Shown here piece by piece: positions 1-8,332 of a stretch of DNA of 64,000 nt. Within the stretch, counting starts at the first letter, position 1, and each line of letters opens with the position of its first letter. A program made the position numbers and the translations under genes. Under the pieces are notes generated by a model. That model saw only the letters and a program-made list of their open reading frames with translations, ran no database searches and was not told the DNA's origin. This DNA comes from an uncultured Clostridia bacterium (GTDB taxonomy: Bacteria; Bacillota; Clostridia; Christensenellales; UBA3700), in NCBI GenBank assembly GCA_947246685.1, contig CAMXSN010000002.1, positions 85,485 to 149,484 on the forward strand, given 5' to 3'.

Positions 1-18
1 ATAATAAAGAGGTTTTGT

Positions 19-642
19 ATGTACTTGGTATTTTTGGGCGCGCCCGGCGCAGGCAAAGGGACGCAGGCGACAAGAGTATGCGAGAAGTATAATATTCCTC
101 ACATCTCCACGGGAGATATTCTGAGGGCAAACATAAAAGCAGGCACTCCTTTGGGTGTGGAGGCAAAAGGCTATATCGACAAAGGACTGCTTGTGCCTGA
201 CGAAGTTGTGATCGGACTTGTCAAAGACAGGCTCGCACAGGAGGACTGCAAGCAAGGTTTTTTGCTAGACGGTTTTCCCAGAACGCTTGAACAAGCCAAG
301 GCGCTTAACGGTTTTGCCCGTATAACCAATGCCGTAAATATCGAGGTCGACGAGGAACTCGTCGTCAAAAGAATAGCGGGGCGCAGAATGTGCAAATGCG
401 GAGAGAGCTATCATATATCGTGGTATAACTCGGATGTATGCGCAAAATGCGGCAGCAAACTCTATCAGAGAGACGACGACAAAGAGCAAACCGTCAAAGC
501 AAGACTCGACGTGTATAAAAAGCAAACCGCTCCGCTTATCGAATATTACGCTCAAACGGGCGTACTGTCAAATGTGGACGGAGCGCAAGAAATGCAAAAA
601 GTCTTCGAAGATATCGTGAGGGTAATCGATGATAACGATTAA
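19..642 (+). CDS. adk: Adenylate kinase
   Basis: Converts ATP + AMP to 2 ADP in the cytoplasm. The P-loop GAPGAGKGT lies at residues 7-15, the AMP-binding TGDILR near 31, and DGFPRT near 84-89. The LID domain is the zinc-type, but its first cysteine pair reads C-K-C (residues 125 and 127) rather than the usual CxxC; the second pair is C141 and C144. At 207 aa it is slightly shorter than the usual ~215. The ATG follows an AAAGAGG ribosome site. It overlaps map by 14 nt, the standard order inside the ribosomal superoperon. Confidence 0.97.
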   Translation: MYLVFLGAPGAGKGTQATRVCEKYNIPHISTGDILRANIKAGTPLGVEAKGYIDKGLLVPDEVVIGLVKDRLAQEDCKQGFLLDGFPRTLEQAKALNGFARITNAVNIEVDEELVVKRIAGRRMCKCGESYHISWYNSDVCAKCGSKLYQRDDDKEQTVKARLDVYKKQTAPLIEYYAQTGVLSNVDGAQEMQKVFEDIVRVIDDND

Positions 643-1375
643 GACGCCCGCCGAGATAGATCTGATGAGAAAGGCTAATCAAATTGTAAGAGATACGCTT
701 AATCTTATCGGAGACAGCATCAAAGAGGGGATGACGACAAAACAGTTGGACAGGCTGGCATACGATTATATTGTCAAATGCGGAGCTAAACCTTCTTTTC
801 TCGGATATAACGGATTTCCCGCTTCTATATGCACATCCGTCAACGAACAGGTTGTGCACGGCATACCGTCGGAAAAAGTCATAATCAAAGACGGAGACAT
901 TGTCAGCGTGGATTGCGGCAGTATTTATAAAGGCTACAACGGCGACGCGGCAAGGACTTATCTTATAGGCAACGTCGGCGAGGATGCGAGAAAACTCGTT
1001 GAGATAACTCAACAGTCTTTTTTCGAGGGAGTTAAGATACTGCGCGAAGGAGTCAGGCTGGGCGATTTGGGACACGCTATTCAGAGTTTTGCCGAAAGTC
1101 ACGGCTACGGAGTTGTAAGAGCGCTCGTAGGTCACGGCATCGGCAGAGATATGCACGAGGATCCCGAAGTGCCCAATTACGGCAGAGCAGGACACGGAAT
1201 GCGTCTGAGGAAGAATATGACCATCGCCATAGAACCCATGATTAATATGGGTACGCACGACGTCTATATGCTCGACGACGGATGGACTGTGGTAACGGCG
1301 GACAATTTGCCGTCGGCGCATTATGAAAATACGGTATTGATTACCGAAGACGGGGCGGAGATACTTTCGCTGTGA
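629..1375 (+). CDS. map: Methionine aminopeptidase, type I
   Basis: Removes the N-terminal methionine from nascent proteins. The metal ligands of the pita-bread fold are visible: two Asp in VDCG...NGDAAR, His in GHGIGRDMHE, and Glu in IAIEPM and in the C-terminal ITEDGAE. The length (248 aa) is normal for the catalytic core without an N-terminal extension. The start lies inside the 3' end of adk, so the two are translationally coupled. Confidence 0.97.
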   Translation: MITIKTPAEIDLMRKANQIVRDTLNLIGDSIKEGMTTKQLDRLAYDYIVKCGAKPSFLGYNGFPASICTSVNEQVVHGIPSEKVIIKDGDIVSVDCGSIYKGYNGDAARTYLIGNVGEDARKLVEITQQSFFEGVKILREGVRLGDLGHAIQSFAESHGYGVVRALVGHGIGRDMHEDPEVPNYGRAGHGMRLRKNMTIAIEPMINMGTHDVYMLDDGWTVVTADNLPSAHYENTVLITEDGAEILSL

Positions 1376-1383
1376 GGTATGCA

Positions 1384-1638
1384 ATGGCAATAGGCGTGGG
1401 AGACGTGGTTCAATCGAAGTCCGGACACGACGCGAAAAAGTATTTTGTCGTCATAGCGACGCTCAACGAATCGTACGTGCTGATTGCAGACGGTAAAACG
1501 CGAGGAGTCGACAGCCCCAAACAGAAAAATGTCAGACATCTCAGATTGGTGGAAAGCGCTACCGATAATCAGCGCTCTCAAACCGTCGACGATAAGAGTA
1601 TCGCGCTCAGGATCAAAAAATTGTCCGATATCGAATAG
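1384..1638 (+). CDS. KOW-domain RNA-binding protein (L14e-like)
   Basis: Small basic protein of 84 aa with an SH3-like KOW fold (VGDVVQSKSGHDAKKYFVVI), as commonly found between map and infA in Clostridia, where it is annotated as a KOW or L14e-like RNA-binding protein. The track opens at a GTG at 1372 overlapping the map stop. I prefer the ATG at 1384 because GTGAGG sits 6 nt upstream of it and because the fold begins directly after. The molecular role is unknown, but the location implies ribosome or translation association. Confidence 0.85.
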   Translation: MAIGVGDVVQSKSGHDAKKYFVVIATLNESYVLIADGKTRGVDSPKQKNVRHLRLVESATDNQRSQTVDDKSIALRIKKLSDIE

Positions 1639-1647
1639 GAGGTAAAT

Positions 1648-1869
1648 ATGTCCAAAGAAGACGTAATCGAAGCTGAAGGAAAGGTAATCGAAGTATTGCC
1701 CAACACCAATTTTAGAGTAGAGTTGTCGAACGGACACGTAATAGTTGCGTATCTGTCGGGAAAATTGAGAAAAAATTACATCAAGATTCTCGAAGGCGAC
1801 GCAGTCAAAGTAGAATTAAGCCCATACGACCTTACAAAAGGCAGAATTGTATGGCGTAATAAGAACTAA
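1648..1869 (+). CDS. infA: Translation initiation factor IF-1
   Basis: 73-aa single OB-fold protein that binds the 30S A site during initiation. It begins [15 protein letters not shown] and contains the family signature [17 protein letters not shown]. It has a strong GGAGG site 5 nt before the ATG and is 9 nt downstream of the KOW gene in the same operon. Confidence 0.98.
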   Translation: MSKEDVIEAEGKVIEVLPNTNFRVELSNGHVIVAYLSGKLRKNYIKILEGDAVKVELSPYDLTKGRIVWRNKN

Positions 1870-1884
1870 CGGAGGATTATAACA

Positions 1885-2001
1885 ATGAAAGTTAGACCAT
1901 CAGTAAAGCCTATGTGCGATAAATGCAAGGTTATCAAGAGAAACGGAGCGGTCATGATCATCTGCTCCAAATATAAAAAGCATAAGCAAAGACAAGGCTG
2001 A
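1885..2001 (+). CDS. rpmJ: 50S ribosomal protein L36
   Basis: 38-aa protein, too short for the ORF track. It starts [14 protein letters not shown] and carries the C-x2-C...C...H zinc ligands of the 'C+' form of bL36. The ribosome site GGAGG lies 9 nt before the ATG. It is the last gene before the 271-nt gap that separates the upstream block from rpsM. Confidence 0.97.
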   Translation: MKVRPSVKPMCDKCKVIKRNGAVMIICSKYKKHKQRQG

Positions 2002-2040
2002 TTATATATCAGACCTGGAATTTATAAGTAACGTGCAATG

Positions 2041-2069
2041 AAGGGTTATGGAAAATCCATAATTCCTTT
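2041..2069 (+). terminator. Hairpin after rpmJ, possible terminator
   Basis: Imperfect hairpin: AAGG and TTATGGA pair with TCCATAA and CCTT around a 3-nt AAA loop. It is followed by TATTTG, a poor U-tract, so termination may be partial or the hairpin may be a processing site. Confidence 0.4.
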
Positions 2070-2107
2070 ATTTGCGTAAAAAAACGTGAAAAAGTGTATA
2101 ATAACGC

Positions 2108-2136
2108 TTGCGAAACTTATTAAATCGTGTTATAAT
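2108..2136 (+). promoter_or_regulatory. Sigma-A promoter for rpsM operon
   Basis: TTGCGA (2108-2113), a 17-nt spacer and TATAAT (2131-2136). A second TATAAT occurs at 2145-2150 without an evident -35. It predicts an rpsM mRNA with a leader of about 130 nt. Confidence 0.75.
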
Positions 2137-2143
2137 ACACAAG

Positions 2144-2272
2144 CTATAATGACATTAATCGTTGGGGAGCGGCTAATAGGTTGTTTCATTCCGAACACAA
2201 CAGACAATCTAACTTCTCATAGCGTTTAATAATATAATAACATTAACTTATTAAATTATTGGAGGTATTTTC
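2144..2272 (+). promoter_or_regulatory. Long structured leader of rpsM-rpsK-rpsD-rpoA-rplQ
   Basis: The roughly 130-nt 5'UTR holds no ORF. It contains an 8-bp stem, TAGGTTGT (2177-2184) with ACAATCTA (2204-2211), enclosing 19 nt. The operon encodes S4, a known autoregulator of such operons in several bacteria, so an S4-type leader is plausible, but no known consensus was matched. Confidence 0.35.
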
Positions 2273-2644
2273 ATGGCTCGTATTAGTGGCGTTGATTTGC
2301 CAAATGAGAAAAGAGTAGAAATCGGTCTTACCTATATTTACGGTATCGGTAGAGTGACTTCCAACAAAATTCTCGCTGATACAGGTATAAATCCTGACAC
2401 AAGAGTCAGAGATTTGACTGATGAAGAAGTAAACAAGATACGTGAATATATCGACCGCAACAATATTATGGTTGAGGGCGATTTGAAGCGCGATATCAAG
2501 ATGAACATTAAGAGATTGCAAGAGATTGGCTGCTACCGCGGTGTAAGACACCGTAAGGGATTGCCGGTTCGCGGTCAAAGCACGAAGCAAAATGCTCGTA
2601 CCAGAAAAGGTCCGAAAAAGACCGTAAGCCGTAAGAAGAAATAA
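2273..2644 (+). CDS. rpsM: 30S ribosomal protein S13
   Basis: 123-aa small-subunit head protein contacting the P-site tRNA and bridge B1. It begins [22 protein letters not shown] and has the H2TH-type core and a basic tail ending in [14 protein letters not shown] lies upstream of the ATG. It is the first gene of the five-gene unit driven by the promoter at 2108. Confidence 0.98.
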   Translation: MARISGVDLPNEKRVEIGLTYIYGIGRVTSNKILADTGINPDTRVRDLTDEEVNKIREYIDRNNIMVEGDLKRDIKMNIKRLQEIGCYRGVRHRKGLPVRGQSTKQNARTRKGPKKTVSRKKK

Positions 2645-2657
2645 GGAGGGTTAAGAT

Positions 2658-3053
2658 ATGGCAGTTGCTAAGAAAGTTACAAAGAAACGTACTGTAAACA
2701 AGCGTCGCGGCGAGAACGGATGCGCTCATATCCACGCCTCTTTCAACAACACGATAGTTACCATTACCGACACGCAGGGTAATGCGATCAGTTGGTCCAG
2801 CGCAGGTAAGCTCCAACTCAGAGGCAGCAAGAAATCCACTCCGTTTGCAGCTCAGATCGTCAGCGAAGACGCAGGTAAAGTAGCATACGACAGCGGTTTG
2901 AGAAACGTTGAAGTATACGTTAAGGGACCGGGCAGCGGTAGAGAATCCGCTATCAGAGCTCTTCAAAACGTGGGATTGAACGTTACGCTCATCAAAGACG
3001 TATCGCCTATTCCGCACAACGGTTGCCGCCCGCCAAAGCGCAGAAGACTGTAA
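2658..3053 (+). CDS. rpsK: 30S ribosomal protein S11
   Basis: 131-aa platform protein. The family core [21 protein letters not shown] and the C-terminal [15 protein letters not shown] are unmistakable. It is 13 nt after rpsM with its own AGGAGGG site. Confidence 0.98.
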   Translation: MAVAKKVTKKRTVNKRRGENGCAHIHASFNNTIVTITDTQGNAISWSSAGKLQLRGSKKSTPFAAQIVSEDAGKVAYDSGLRNVEVYVKGPGSGRESAIRALQNVGLNVTLIKDVSPIPHNGCRPPKRRRL

Positions 3054-3070
3054 TAAGGAGGTAGAAACAT

Positions 3071-3694
3071 ATGGCTAGATATACAGGACCCGATTGCCGT
3101 CAATGCAGACGCGAGGGCGAAAAATTATTTTTGAAAGGCGAGAAATGCTATTCCGAAAAGTGTCCTTTCGTAAAAAACAGCACTCCTCCGGGACAGCACG
3201 GAGCGGCGCGTAAAAAGAACAGCGAATACGCAACTCAGTTGAGAGAAAAGCAGAAGACCAAGAGAATCTACGGACTTTGCGAGAAGCAATTCAGAGGATA
3301 TTATGACAAAGCCGAAAGAATGAGAGGCATTACCGGTGAGAACATGCTTATCCTTTTGGAAAGACGTCTCGACAACACCGTATACCGTTTGGGACTCGCT
3401 TCGTCGAGATCTATGGCAAGACAGATTGTCGCTCACGGTTTAATCACCGTTAACGGCAAAAGCGTAAATATTCCGTCCTTCCTTGTGAAGAAAGGCGACG
3501 TAATAGGCGTCAAAGAAAACAAAGCCGACAAAAAGGTATTCAGCGGAATCAAGGAGGCTAAGACGCTCAATCTTCCAAAGTGGTTGACTTTTGACAACGC
3601 TACGATGACGGGCAACGTAATCGCACTGCCTGAGAGAGCAGACGTCGAGCAGAAGATTGAAGAGCACATGATCGTCGAGTTGTATTCTAAGTAA
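3071..3694 (+). CDS. rpsD: 30S ribosomal protein S4, zinc-binding form
   Basis: 207-aa primary 16S-binding protein. The N-terminus carries the zinc ligands CRQC...C...C of the 'C+' S4 type. The S4 RNA-binding domain follows ([16 protein letters not shown], residues ~95-160). Its location inside the alpha operon differs from Bacillus, where rpsD is separate, and would let S4 autoregulate the whole unit. Confidence 0.98.
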   Translation: MARYTGPDCRQCRREGEKLFLKGEKCYSEKCPFVKNSTPPGQHGAARKKNSEYATQLREKQKTKRIYGLCEKQFRGYYDKAERMRGITGENMLILLERRLDNTVYRLGLASSRSMARQIVAHGLITVNGKSVNIPSFLVKKGDVIGVKENKADKKVFSGIKEAKTLNLPKWLTFDNATMTGNVIALPERADVEQKIEEHMIVELYSK

Positions 3695-3738
3695 TACGAT
3701 TTGAACGTGTGCCACATCATTGAACAAGGAGGCTTACA

Positions 3739-4692
3739 ATGATAGAGATTCAAAAACCAAATATCAATAGAGAAGACCTTGATGCAGGCAAAAGAACCAA
3801 ATATGAAGTAGAACCTTTGGAAAGAGGTTTCGGTACGACTCTCGGCAACAGCTTGAGAAGAATACTTTTGGGATCTTTGCCGGGAGCCGCTCCTGTCGGT
3901 ATCAGAATCAACGGAGTTCAGCACGAGTTTACTGCAATTGCCGGCATCAAAGAAGACGTAACCGACATAATTCTCAATATCAAAGGACTTGCAGTAAAAG
4001 CGCATACCGACGATAAGAATTTCAAACAGCTTTGCACAATCAATAAATATACTCCGGGTATCGTTACGGCAGCTGATATTTCTCACAGCGACGATATCGA
4101 AATACTCAATCCCGAGCTTGAAATATGCACTCTCGACGAGGGCGCAAGCATCGAAATGGAGATTTATATAGGCGTTGGCAGAGGATACGTCGGCGCAAGC
4201 GAGAATAAGGACGAGGAGCAGGGCATCGGATATATACCCGTTGATTCCATCTTCACTCCCGTTATCGCGGCAAGTTATCAAGTGGAGAGCACCAGAAAGG
4301 GACAGGATATTAACTATGACAAACTCACGGTTGACGTGACCACGAACGGTACCGCTTCTCCTAACGAAGTAATAAGTTTGGCAGCCAAAATTATGAACGA
4401 TCACCTCGGAATTTTCGTTAAGCTCGTTGATAATATGGCAGACAGAGAGATCCTCATCAGCCAGGACAACGAGTCGCAGGCTAAGATTTACGAGACTGTG
4501 ATAGAGGATTTGGATTTGTCCGTAAGATCTTACAATTGCCTTAGAAGGGCGGGTATCAATACCGTTAAGGATCTTATAGAAAAGACTGAAGACGATATGC
4601 TTAAAGTGAGAAATCTCGGTAAGAAATCGCTCGAAGAAGTCATGAAGAAAATCGACGACCTTGGTCTTAAACTCAAAGACAAGGACGAATAA
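3739..4692 (+). CDS. rpoA: RNA polymerase alpha subunit
   Basis: 317 aa. The N-terminal dimerisation domain (residues ~1-230) includes LERGFGTTLGNSLRRILL. The C-terminal helix-hairpin-helix domain that contacts UP elements and activators runs from ~250 (IEDLDLSVRSYNCLRRAGI ... VRNLGKKSLEE). It starts at ATG after AAGGAGG. The alpha-CTD provides a useful in-window comparison for the related domain in the gene at 12124. Confidence 0.99.
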   Translation: MIEIQKPNINREDLDAGKRTKYEVEPLERGFGTTLGNSLRRILLGSLPGAAPVGIRINGVQHEFTAIAGIKEDVTDIILNIKGLAVKAHTDDKNFKQLCTINKYTPGIVTAADISHSDDIEILNPELEICTLDEGASIEMEIYIGVGRGYVGASENKDEEQGIGYIPVDSIFTPVIAASYQVESTRKGQDINYDKLTVDVTTNGTASPNEVISLAAKIMNDHLGIFVKLVDNMADREILISQDNESQAKIYETVIEDLDLSVRSYNCLRRAGINTVKDLIEKTEDDMLKVRNLGKKSLEEVMKKIDDLGLKLKDKDE

Positions 4693-4709
4693 TTGGGAGG
4701 TAGAGACAA

Positions 4710-5234
4710 ATGGCAAGAAAGTTGGGTAGAACAGCCGAAGAAAGAATGGCCATAATCAGAAATCAAGCCTCAGAACTATTGTGGTATGGTTCCATCGAGA
4801 CCACGGTTGACAGAGCAAAAGAGGTTAGAAGCTATGCAGAGAGTATGTTGACTCTTGCAATAAATACTTATAGCGATACCGTTAAAGTTACTAAGACGGT
4901 AAAGAACGAAAAGGGCGATAAAGTCGAAAAAGAATTTATCAACGACGGTCCTAAGAAGTTGGCTGCAAGAAGAAAACTTATGGCAAGTCTCAGAGATTTG
5001 CAAGAGATTAAAGCGGAAGGCGAGAGCAAGAGTGCCTATAAGGAAAGAACCAAAGACGTCAATCATCCGCTTATCGAAAGAATTTTCAGAGAGCATGCGG
5101 TTTTCTATGCGGATCGCGCGGAGAAACTCGGTCAGAGAGGCGGCTATACCCGTATCATCAGACTCGGTCAGAGAAGAGGCGACGGCGCAGAAATGGCAAA
5201 ACTCGAGCTTGTTAGAAATACCGAGAAGAAGTAA
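4710..5234 (+). CDS. rplQ: 50S ribosomal protein L17, long form
   Basis: Large-subunit protein near the tunnel exit. The conserved N-terminus (KLGRTAEERMAIIRNQ) and C-terminus (GGYTRIIRLGQRRGDGAEMA) bracket a charged, lysine- and glutamate-rich enlargement at residues ~55-125. The total is 174 aa against about 120 in Bacillus. The reading frame is intact, so this is a lineage insertion rather than an error. It is the last gene before a strong terminator. Confidence 0.96.
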   Translation: MARKLGRTAEERMAIIRNQASELLWYGSIETTVDRAKEVRSYAESMLTLAINTYSDTVKVTKTVKNEKGDKVEKEFINDGPKKLAARRKLMASLRDLQEIKAEGESKSAYKERTKDVNHPLIERIFREHAVFYADRAEKLGQRGGYTRIIRLGQRRGDGAEMAKLELVRNTEKK

Positions 5235-5257
5235 CGGAGAGCTTGAATCAGAATTAA

Positions 5258-5289
5258 GGGAACGTTCCAAACGGACGTTCCTTTTTTTG
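5258..5289 (+). terminator. Rho-independent terminator of the alpha operon
   Basis: GGAACGT...ACGTTCC stem with extra CC/GG pairs around an AAAC loop, followed by seven T. Confidence 0.9.
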
Positions 5290-5338
5290 CTTTAATTCAA
5301 CAAAATTTTGTTAAGCTATTTCTTTTTTTGCGCGCGTA

Positions 5339-5347
5339 TGATATAAT
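5339..5347 (+). promoter_or_regulatory. Extended -10 promoter, predicted leaderless
   Basis: TGATATAAT ends 6 nt before the ATG at 5354, so the predicted start site falls on the initiation codon. The -35 region is weak (TTTCTT at 5319), as tolerated with a TGn motif. No ribosome site can exist in such an mRNA. Confidence 0.65.
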
Positions 5348-5353
5348 GATAAT

Positions 5354-6427
5354 ATGAAAAAAATTAAGCCATTGTTAGGATTTTTAGTATGTATCGTTTA
5401 CGGGTTGTTGGCGATCACGGTAGTAGTGCCTATGATAGTTACTGCCTGCATTTGCAAATTCGCTTTCGGCAGGAGAGTCGAGAGAGCCAGGAAATATCAG
5501 ACGACCGACGATTTCCCCAATCTCAAGAGTTATCCCGTTAAATTTATAAGCGGGAAGAACAAACTCGACGCATATTTTGTCGTGGATAAAGACGTGACTC
5601 AATACAAAGCTGTCATGATTATGGTTCACGGCATAGGTTGCAGCAGAGCAAGCTACGTCAACAGATACGATTATTTTGCCAAAAAAGGCTATATAGTCTT
5701 TGCATACGACAGCACCGGCACTTGCGAGAGCGAGGGCAAGGGGTTGCGCGGATTGCCGCAGACTCAGGTGGATTTTGAGCGCGCGATAGAATACGTGAGC
5801 GGCATAGAGGAATTAAAAGGCTATAAGCTATTTGCTTACGGACACAGTTGGGGCGGTTACGGCACTGCGTCGGAGCTCAATTCCCCCGTCGCACAGAAAC
5901 TTGACGCCGTTGCGACTTTGGGCGGCTTCAACGACATATGGAGTTGCGCAAAATATCAACTGGGCAAATACGTCACAGGCGCGATAGTTCTTGCCAAGCC
6001 TTGGCTTTATCTATATTATATTATGATTTACGGCAAGAGAGCGGTATATACGGGTATCAAGGGCGTCAACGCTTATAACAAGCCTGTTTTAGTAATGCAT
6101 TCCAAAGATGATTTGACGGTCAAATTTAGGGATTCTGTCGCTGTACATCAGGATGAAAACACCAATCCGCAAGCGGAATTCGTGATATACGAAGACAGAG
6201 GTCATACTCTTTCGCGTCCGCCGGAAATCGAAAGATATATCCAAAAATTACATTACGGCAAAAAGATTCCGCTCAAATTGGGCAAGGGTAACGTATTCGA
6301 GTACAATCTTAACTGTTGGTACGAATTGTGCGATACCGAAACCGTCTATATAATCGACAACGACTTTATGGACAGTGTCAACGCGTTTTTTGAGAAACAA
6401 TTAGACAATACCGAACAGGTTGCTTGA
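5354..6427 (+). CDS. Membrane-anchored alpha/beta hydrolase
   Basis: 357-aa serine hydrolase of the alpha/beta fold. Residues ~5-35 form a hydrophobic anchor. The nucleophile elbow is GHSWGG with Ser165. The probable acid is Asp in HSKDDLTV and the His is in RGHTLS. A catalytic domain outside the membrane with an N-terminal anchor is suggested. The substrate is unknown; related families include peptidases and esterases. It is followed at once by a phosphopantetheinyl transferase and an acyl carrier protein. Predicted to be leaderless. Confidence 0.8.
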   Translation: MKKIKPLLGFLVCIVYGLLAITVVVPMIVTACICKFAFGRRVERARKYQTTDDFPNLKSYPVKFISGKNKLDAYFVVDKDVTQYKAVMIMVHGIGCSRASYVNRYDYFAKKGYIVFAYDSTGTCESEGKGLRGLPQTQVDFERAIEYVSGIEELKGYKLFAYGHSWGGYGTASELNSPVAQKLDAVATLGGFNDIWSCAKYQLGKYVTGAIVLAKPWLYLYYIMIYGKRAVYTGIKGVNAYNKPVLVMHSKDDLTVKFRDSVAVHQDENTNPQAEFVIYEDRGHTLSRPPEIERYIQKLHYGKKIPLKLGKGNVFEYNLNCWYELCDTETVYIIDNDFMDSVNAFFEKQLDNTEQVA

Positions 6428-6428
6428 T

Positions 6429-6884
6429 ATGTTGGTATTTCTCAAGAAATACACAGATTTGACAGTTGCCAAGAAAGCTATTCTCAATGAATATTCCGCT
6501 AGGTCAGGCAAGGTTTGCGCTATCGAGTATTCGGAAAGCGGCAAACCGTACGTTATCGCAGACGGACAGCAATGCTCGTGCGTGTCAATAAGTCATACGG
6601 ACGGCGTACTCGCGATGGCGTTTTCGCAGCGGGAAGTGGGCGTGGATATTGAGAGAGCTGACAGAAAGATAAAAATCAAGCAATGTCCCGATATCGAGAG
6701 TTGGACAAGGATAGAGGCGTATTGCAAGATGCTCGGCGTCGGACTGTCCAAAAGTATGCTGACGTCGCCGATTCCCGATAAGGGAACGTCTACGCGCAGA
6801 GTGGGCGAATACGTTATGAGCGTGTGCTCTGAGGACGAAAGCGTAGAAATCGTCACTTTGATTGACAATATCTGTGAGGAATGA
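6429..6884 (+). CDS. Short 4'-phosphopantetheinyl transferase
   Basis: Transfers phosphopantetheine from CoA to a carrier-protein serine. Signatures in order: GKPYV, SISHTDG, GVDIE (metal-binding Asp and Glu) and W-T-R-I-E-A-Y-C-K. The WxxxEA helix and the SISH motif point to the Sfp superfamily, but at 151 aa it lacks most of the N-terminal half of Sfp (about 220 aa). The track opens at TTG 6420; I chose the ATG at 6429, just after the hydrolase stop. Its obvious partner is the acyl carrier protein 50 nt downstream. Confidence 0.82.
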   Translation: MLVFLKKYTDLTVAKKAILNEYSARSGKVCAIEYSESGKPYVIADGQQCSCVSISHTDGVLAMAFSQREVGVDIERADRKIKIKQCPDIESWTRIEAYCKMLGVGLSKSMLTSPIPDKGTSTRRVGEYVMSVCSEDESVEIVTLIDNICEE

Positions 6885-6890
6885 TATAAT
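6862..6890 (+). promoter_or_regulatory. Consensus sigma-A promoter for the acyl carrier protein
   Basis: TTGACA (6862-6867), 17 nt and TATAAT (6885-6890) with a TGn extension. The -35 and spacer lie in the last codons of the upstream transferase, so the carrier protein has its own perfect promoter. Confidence 0.85.
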
Positions 6891-6934
6891 CTTTAAGTAA
6901 CAAACTCACAGTCAAATACGGAGGTTCTTTATTT

Positions 6935-7162
6935 ATGGTACTTGAAAAGTTGAGTAAAATCGTGTCCGACCAACTTGGTATGGAGCAAAGCAAAATTACT
7001 ATGCAGACTTCGTTGAAAGAAGATTTGCTTGCCGATTCTCTTGACATCGTCGAGATAATTATGGCAATCGAAGAGCAATTCGATATTCAGGTAGACGACG
7101 ATGACGCGCTTGCATTTAAGACTATCGCTGACGTAGTAAATTATATCGAATCAAAATCTTAA
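6935..7162 (+). CDS. acpP: Acyl carrier protein
   Basis: 75-aa carrier protein that holds acyl chains as thioesters. The modified serine is in DSLDIVEII, preceded by a typical EDLLA helix; the rest is acidic (DDDDA). It has an ACGGAGG site. Whether it serves fatty-acid synthesis or a specialised pathway cannot be told, because no fatty-acid genes are in view; the strong promoter argues for a housekeeping role. Confidence 0.92.
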   Translation: MVLEKLSKIVSDQLGMEQSKITMQTSLKEDLLADSLDIVEIIMAIEEQFDIQVDDDDALAFKTIADVVNYIESKS

Positions 7163-7206
7163 ACGGAACGCGGTATCGCTACCGCAATTAAGAGTTGACG
7201 ATTGAA

Positions 7207-7241
7207 ATAAAAAGAGTATCCTTGACGGGATACTCTTTTTG
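7207..7241. terminator. Bidirectional terminator between acpP and leuB
   Basis: AAAGAGTATCC / GGGATACTCTTT stem with T-rich flanks on both strands. It serves acpP (+) and leuCDB (-), which converge here. Confidence 0.92.
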
Positions 7242-7258
7242 TATTTATTTTGCTTAAT

Positions 7259-8323
7259 TTAGATATTCTTTATAATCAAGTCGGTGATTTCTCTTGTTCC
7301 CAGCACTTCGCGTCCCTCTTCGCGCAGGTCTGCCGTTCTTGCGCCGCCGTTGAGAGTTTTTTCGACGGCATTCTCAATCGCGTCTCCTTCTTCCATTAGA
7401 TTGAAAGCATATTTGAGCATCATAGCGGCAGAAAGTATCGTCGCTATCGGGTTGGCGATATTTTTTCCTGCTATAGTAGGCGCGGAGCCGTGTATGGGTT
7501 CGTACAGTCCTCTTGTAGTTTCGTTGATAGACGCGGAGGGGAGTATTCCTATACTGCCTACGCATTGCGACGCAAGATCAGAGAGTATGTCTCCGAAGAG
7601 ATTGCCTGTGACTACGACGTCGAATTGCGACGGCTCTCTGACGAGTTGCATAGCCATGTTATCTACGAGCACGTCTTCAAGCGTCACGTCGGGATAATCT
7701 TCGTGAATTTCGTGTACGACTTTTCTCCACACGCCCGACGTCTTGAGCACGTTGGCTTTGTCTACGGAAGAAACTTTACCGCGTCTTTTCTGCGCAAGTT
7801 CAAAAGCCGTGCGGCATATGCGTTCGATTTCCAATTCGCCGTAAGCCATTACGTCGTAGCCTTCTCTGCCCATTTTTCCGTCGCGTATGCCTTTCTCTCC
7901 GAAATATATTCCGCCTATAAGTTCTCTGACTACCATTATATCTATGTGCTTAGGATTTTTGAGAGGGCACACGTTTGCCAATGCGTCGAACATCTTTGCA
8001 GGACGGAGGTTAGCGTATAGTTCCATTGCTTTTCTCACGCCGAGCAACGCTCTTTCGGGTCTCAGTTCGTAGGGCAGGTTGTCGTATTGCGGACCGCCTA
8101 CAGCTCCTAGCAATACGCTGTCGCTTGCCAAGCAGACGTCGAGACTTTCTTTGGGAAGAGGTTCGCCGTATTTATCGTAAGCGCAGCCTCCGCATATGCT
8201 TTCCGTAAAGTTGAATTTGTGATTGTATCTTTCGCCGATTTTGGTCAGCACGTTCATAGCCGAAGAAGTAACTTCGGGACCTATGCCGTCGCCTTTGATT
8301 ACGGCAATGTTAAATGTGCTCAT
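7259..8323 (-). CDS. leuB: 3-isopropylmalate dehydrogenase
   Basis: NAD-dependent oxidative decarboxylation in leucine synthesis. It begins with KGDGIGPEV; the substrate-binding LYANLRPAK and VVRELIGGIYFG and the metal-binding Asp residues near VDNMAMQLV and DILSDLASQ are present. 354 aa is normal. Last gene of leuC-leuD-leuB, 9 nt after leuD. leuA is not in the window. Confidence 0.97.
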   Translation of the reverse strand: MSTFNIAVIKGDGIGPEVTSSAMNVLTKIGERYNHKFNFTESICGGCAYDKYGEPLPKESLDVCLASDSVLLGAVGGPQYDNLPYELRPERALLGVRKAMELYANLRPAKMFDALANVCPLKNPKHIDIMVVRELIGGIYFGEKGIRDGKMGREGYDVMAYGELEIERICRTAFELAQKRRGKVSSVDKANVLKTSGVWRKVVHEIHEDYPDVTLEDVLVDNMAMQLVREPSQFDVVVTGNLFGDILSDLASQCVGSIGILPSASINETTRGLYEPIHGSAPTIAGKNIANPIATILSAAMMLKYAFNLMEEGDAIENAVEKTLNGGARTADLREEGREVLGTREITDLIIKNI

Positions 8324-8332
8324 ATAAACTCC

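Noticed and set aside
3433-4716. 427-aa ORF on the minus strand
   Set aside because: Antisense to rpoA and the end of rpsD, inside a conserved operon.
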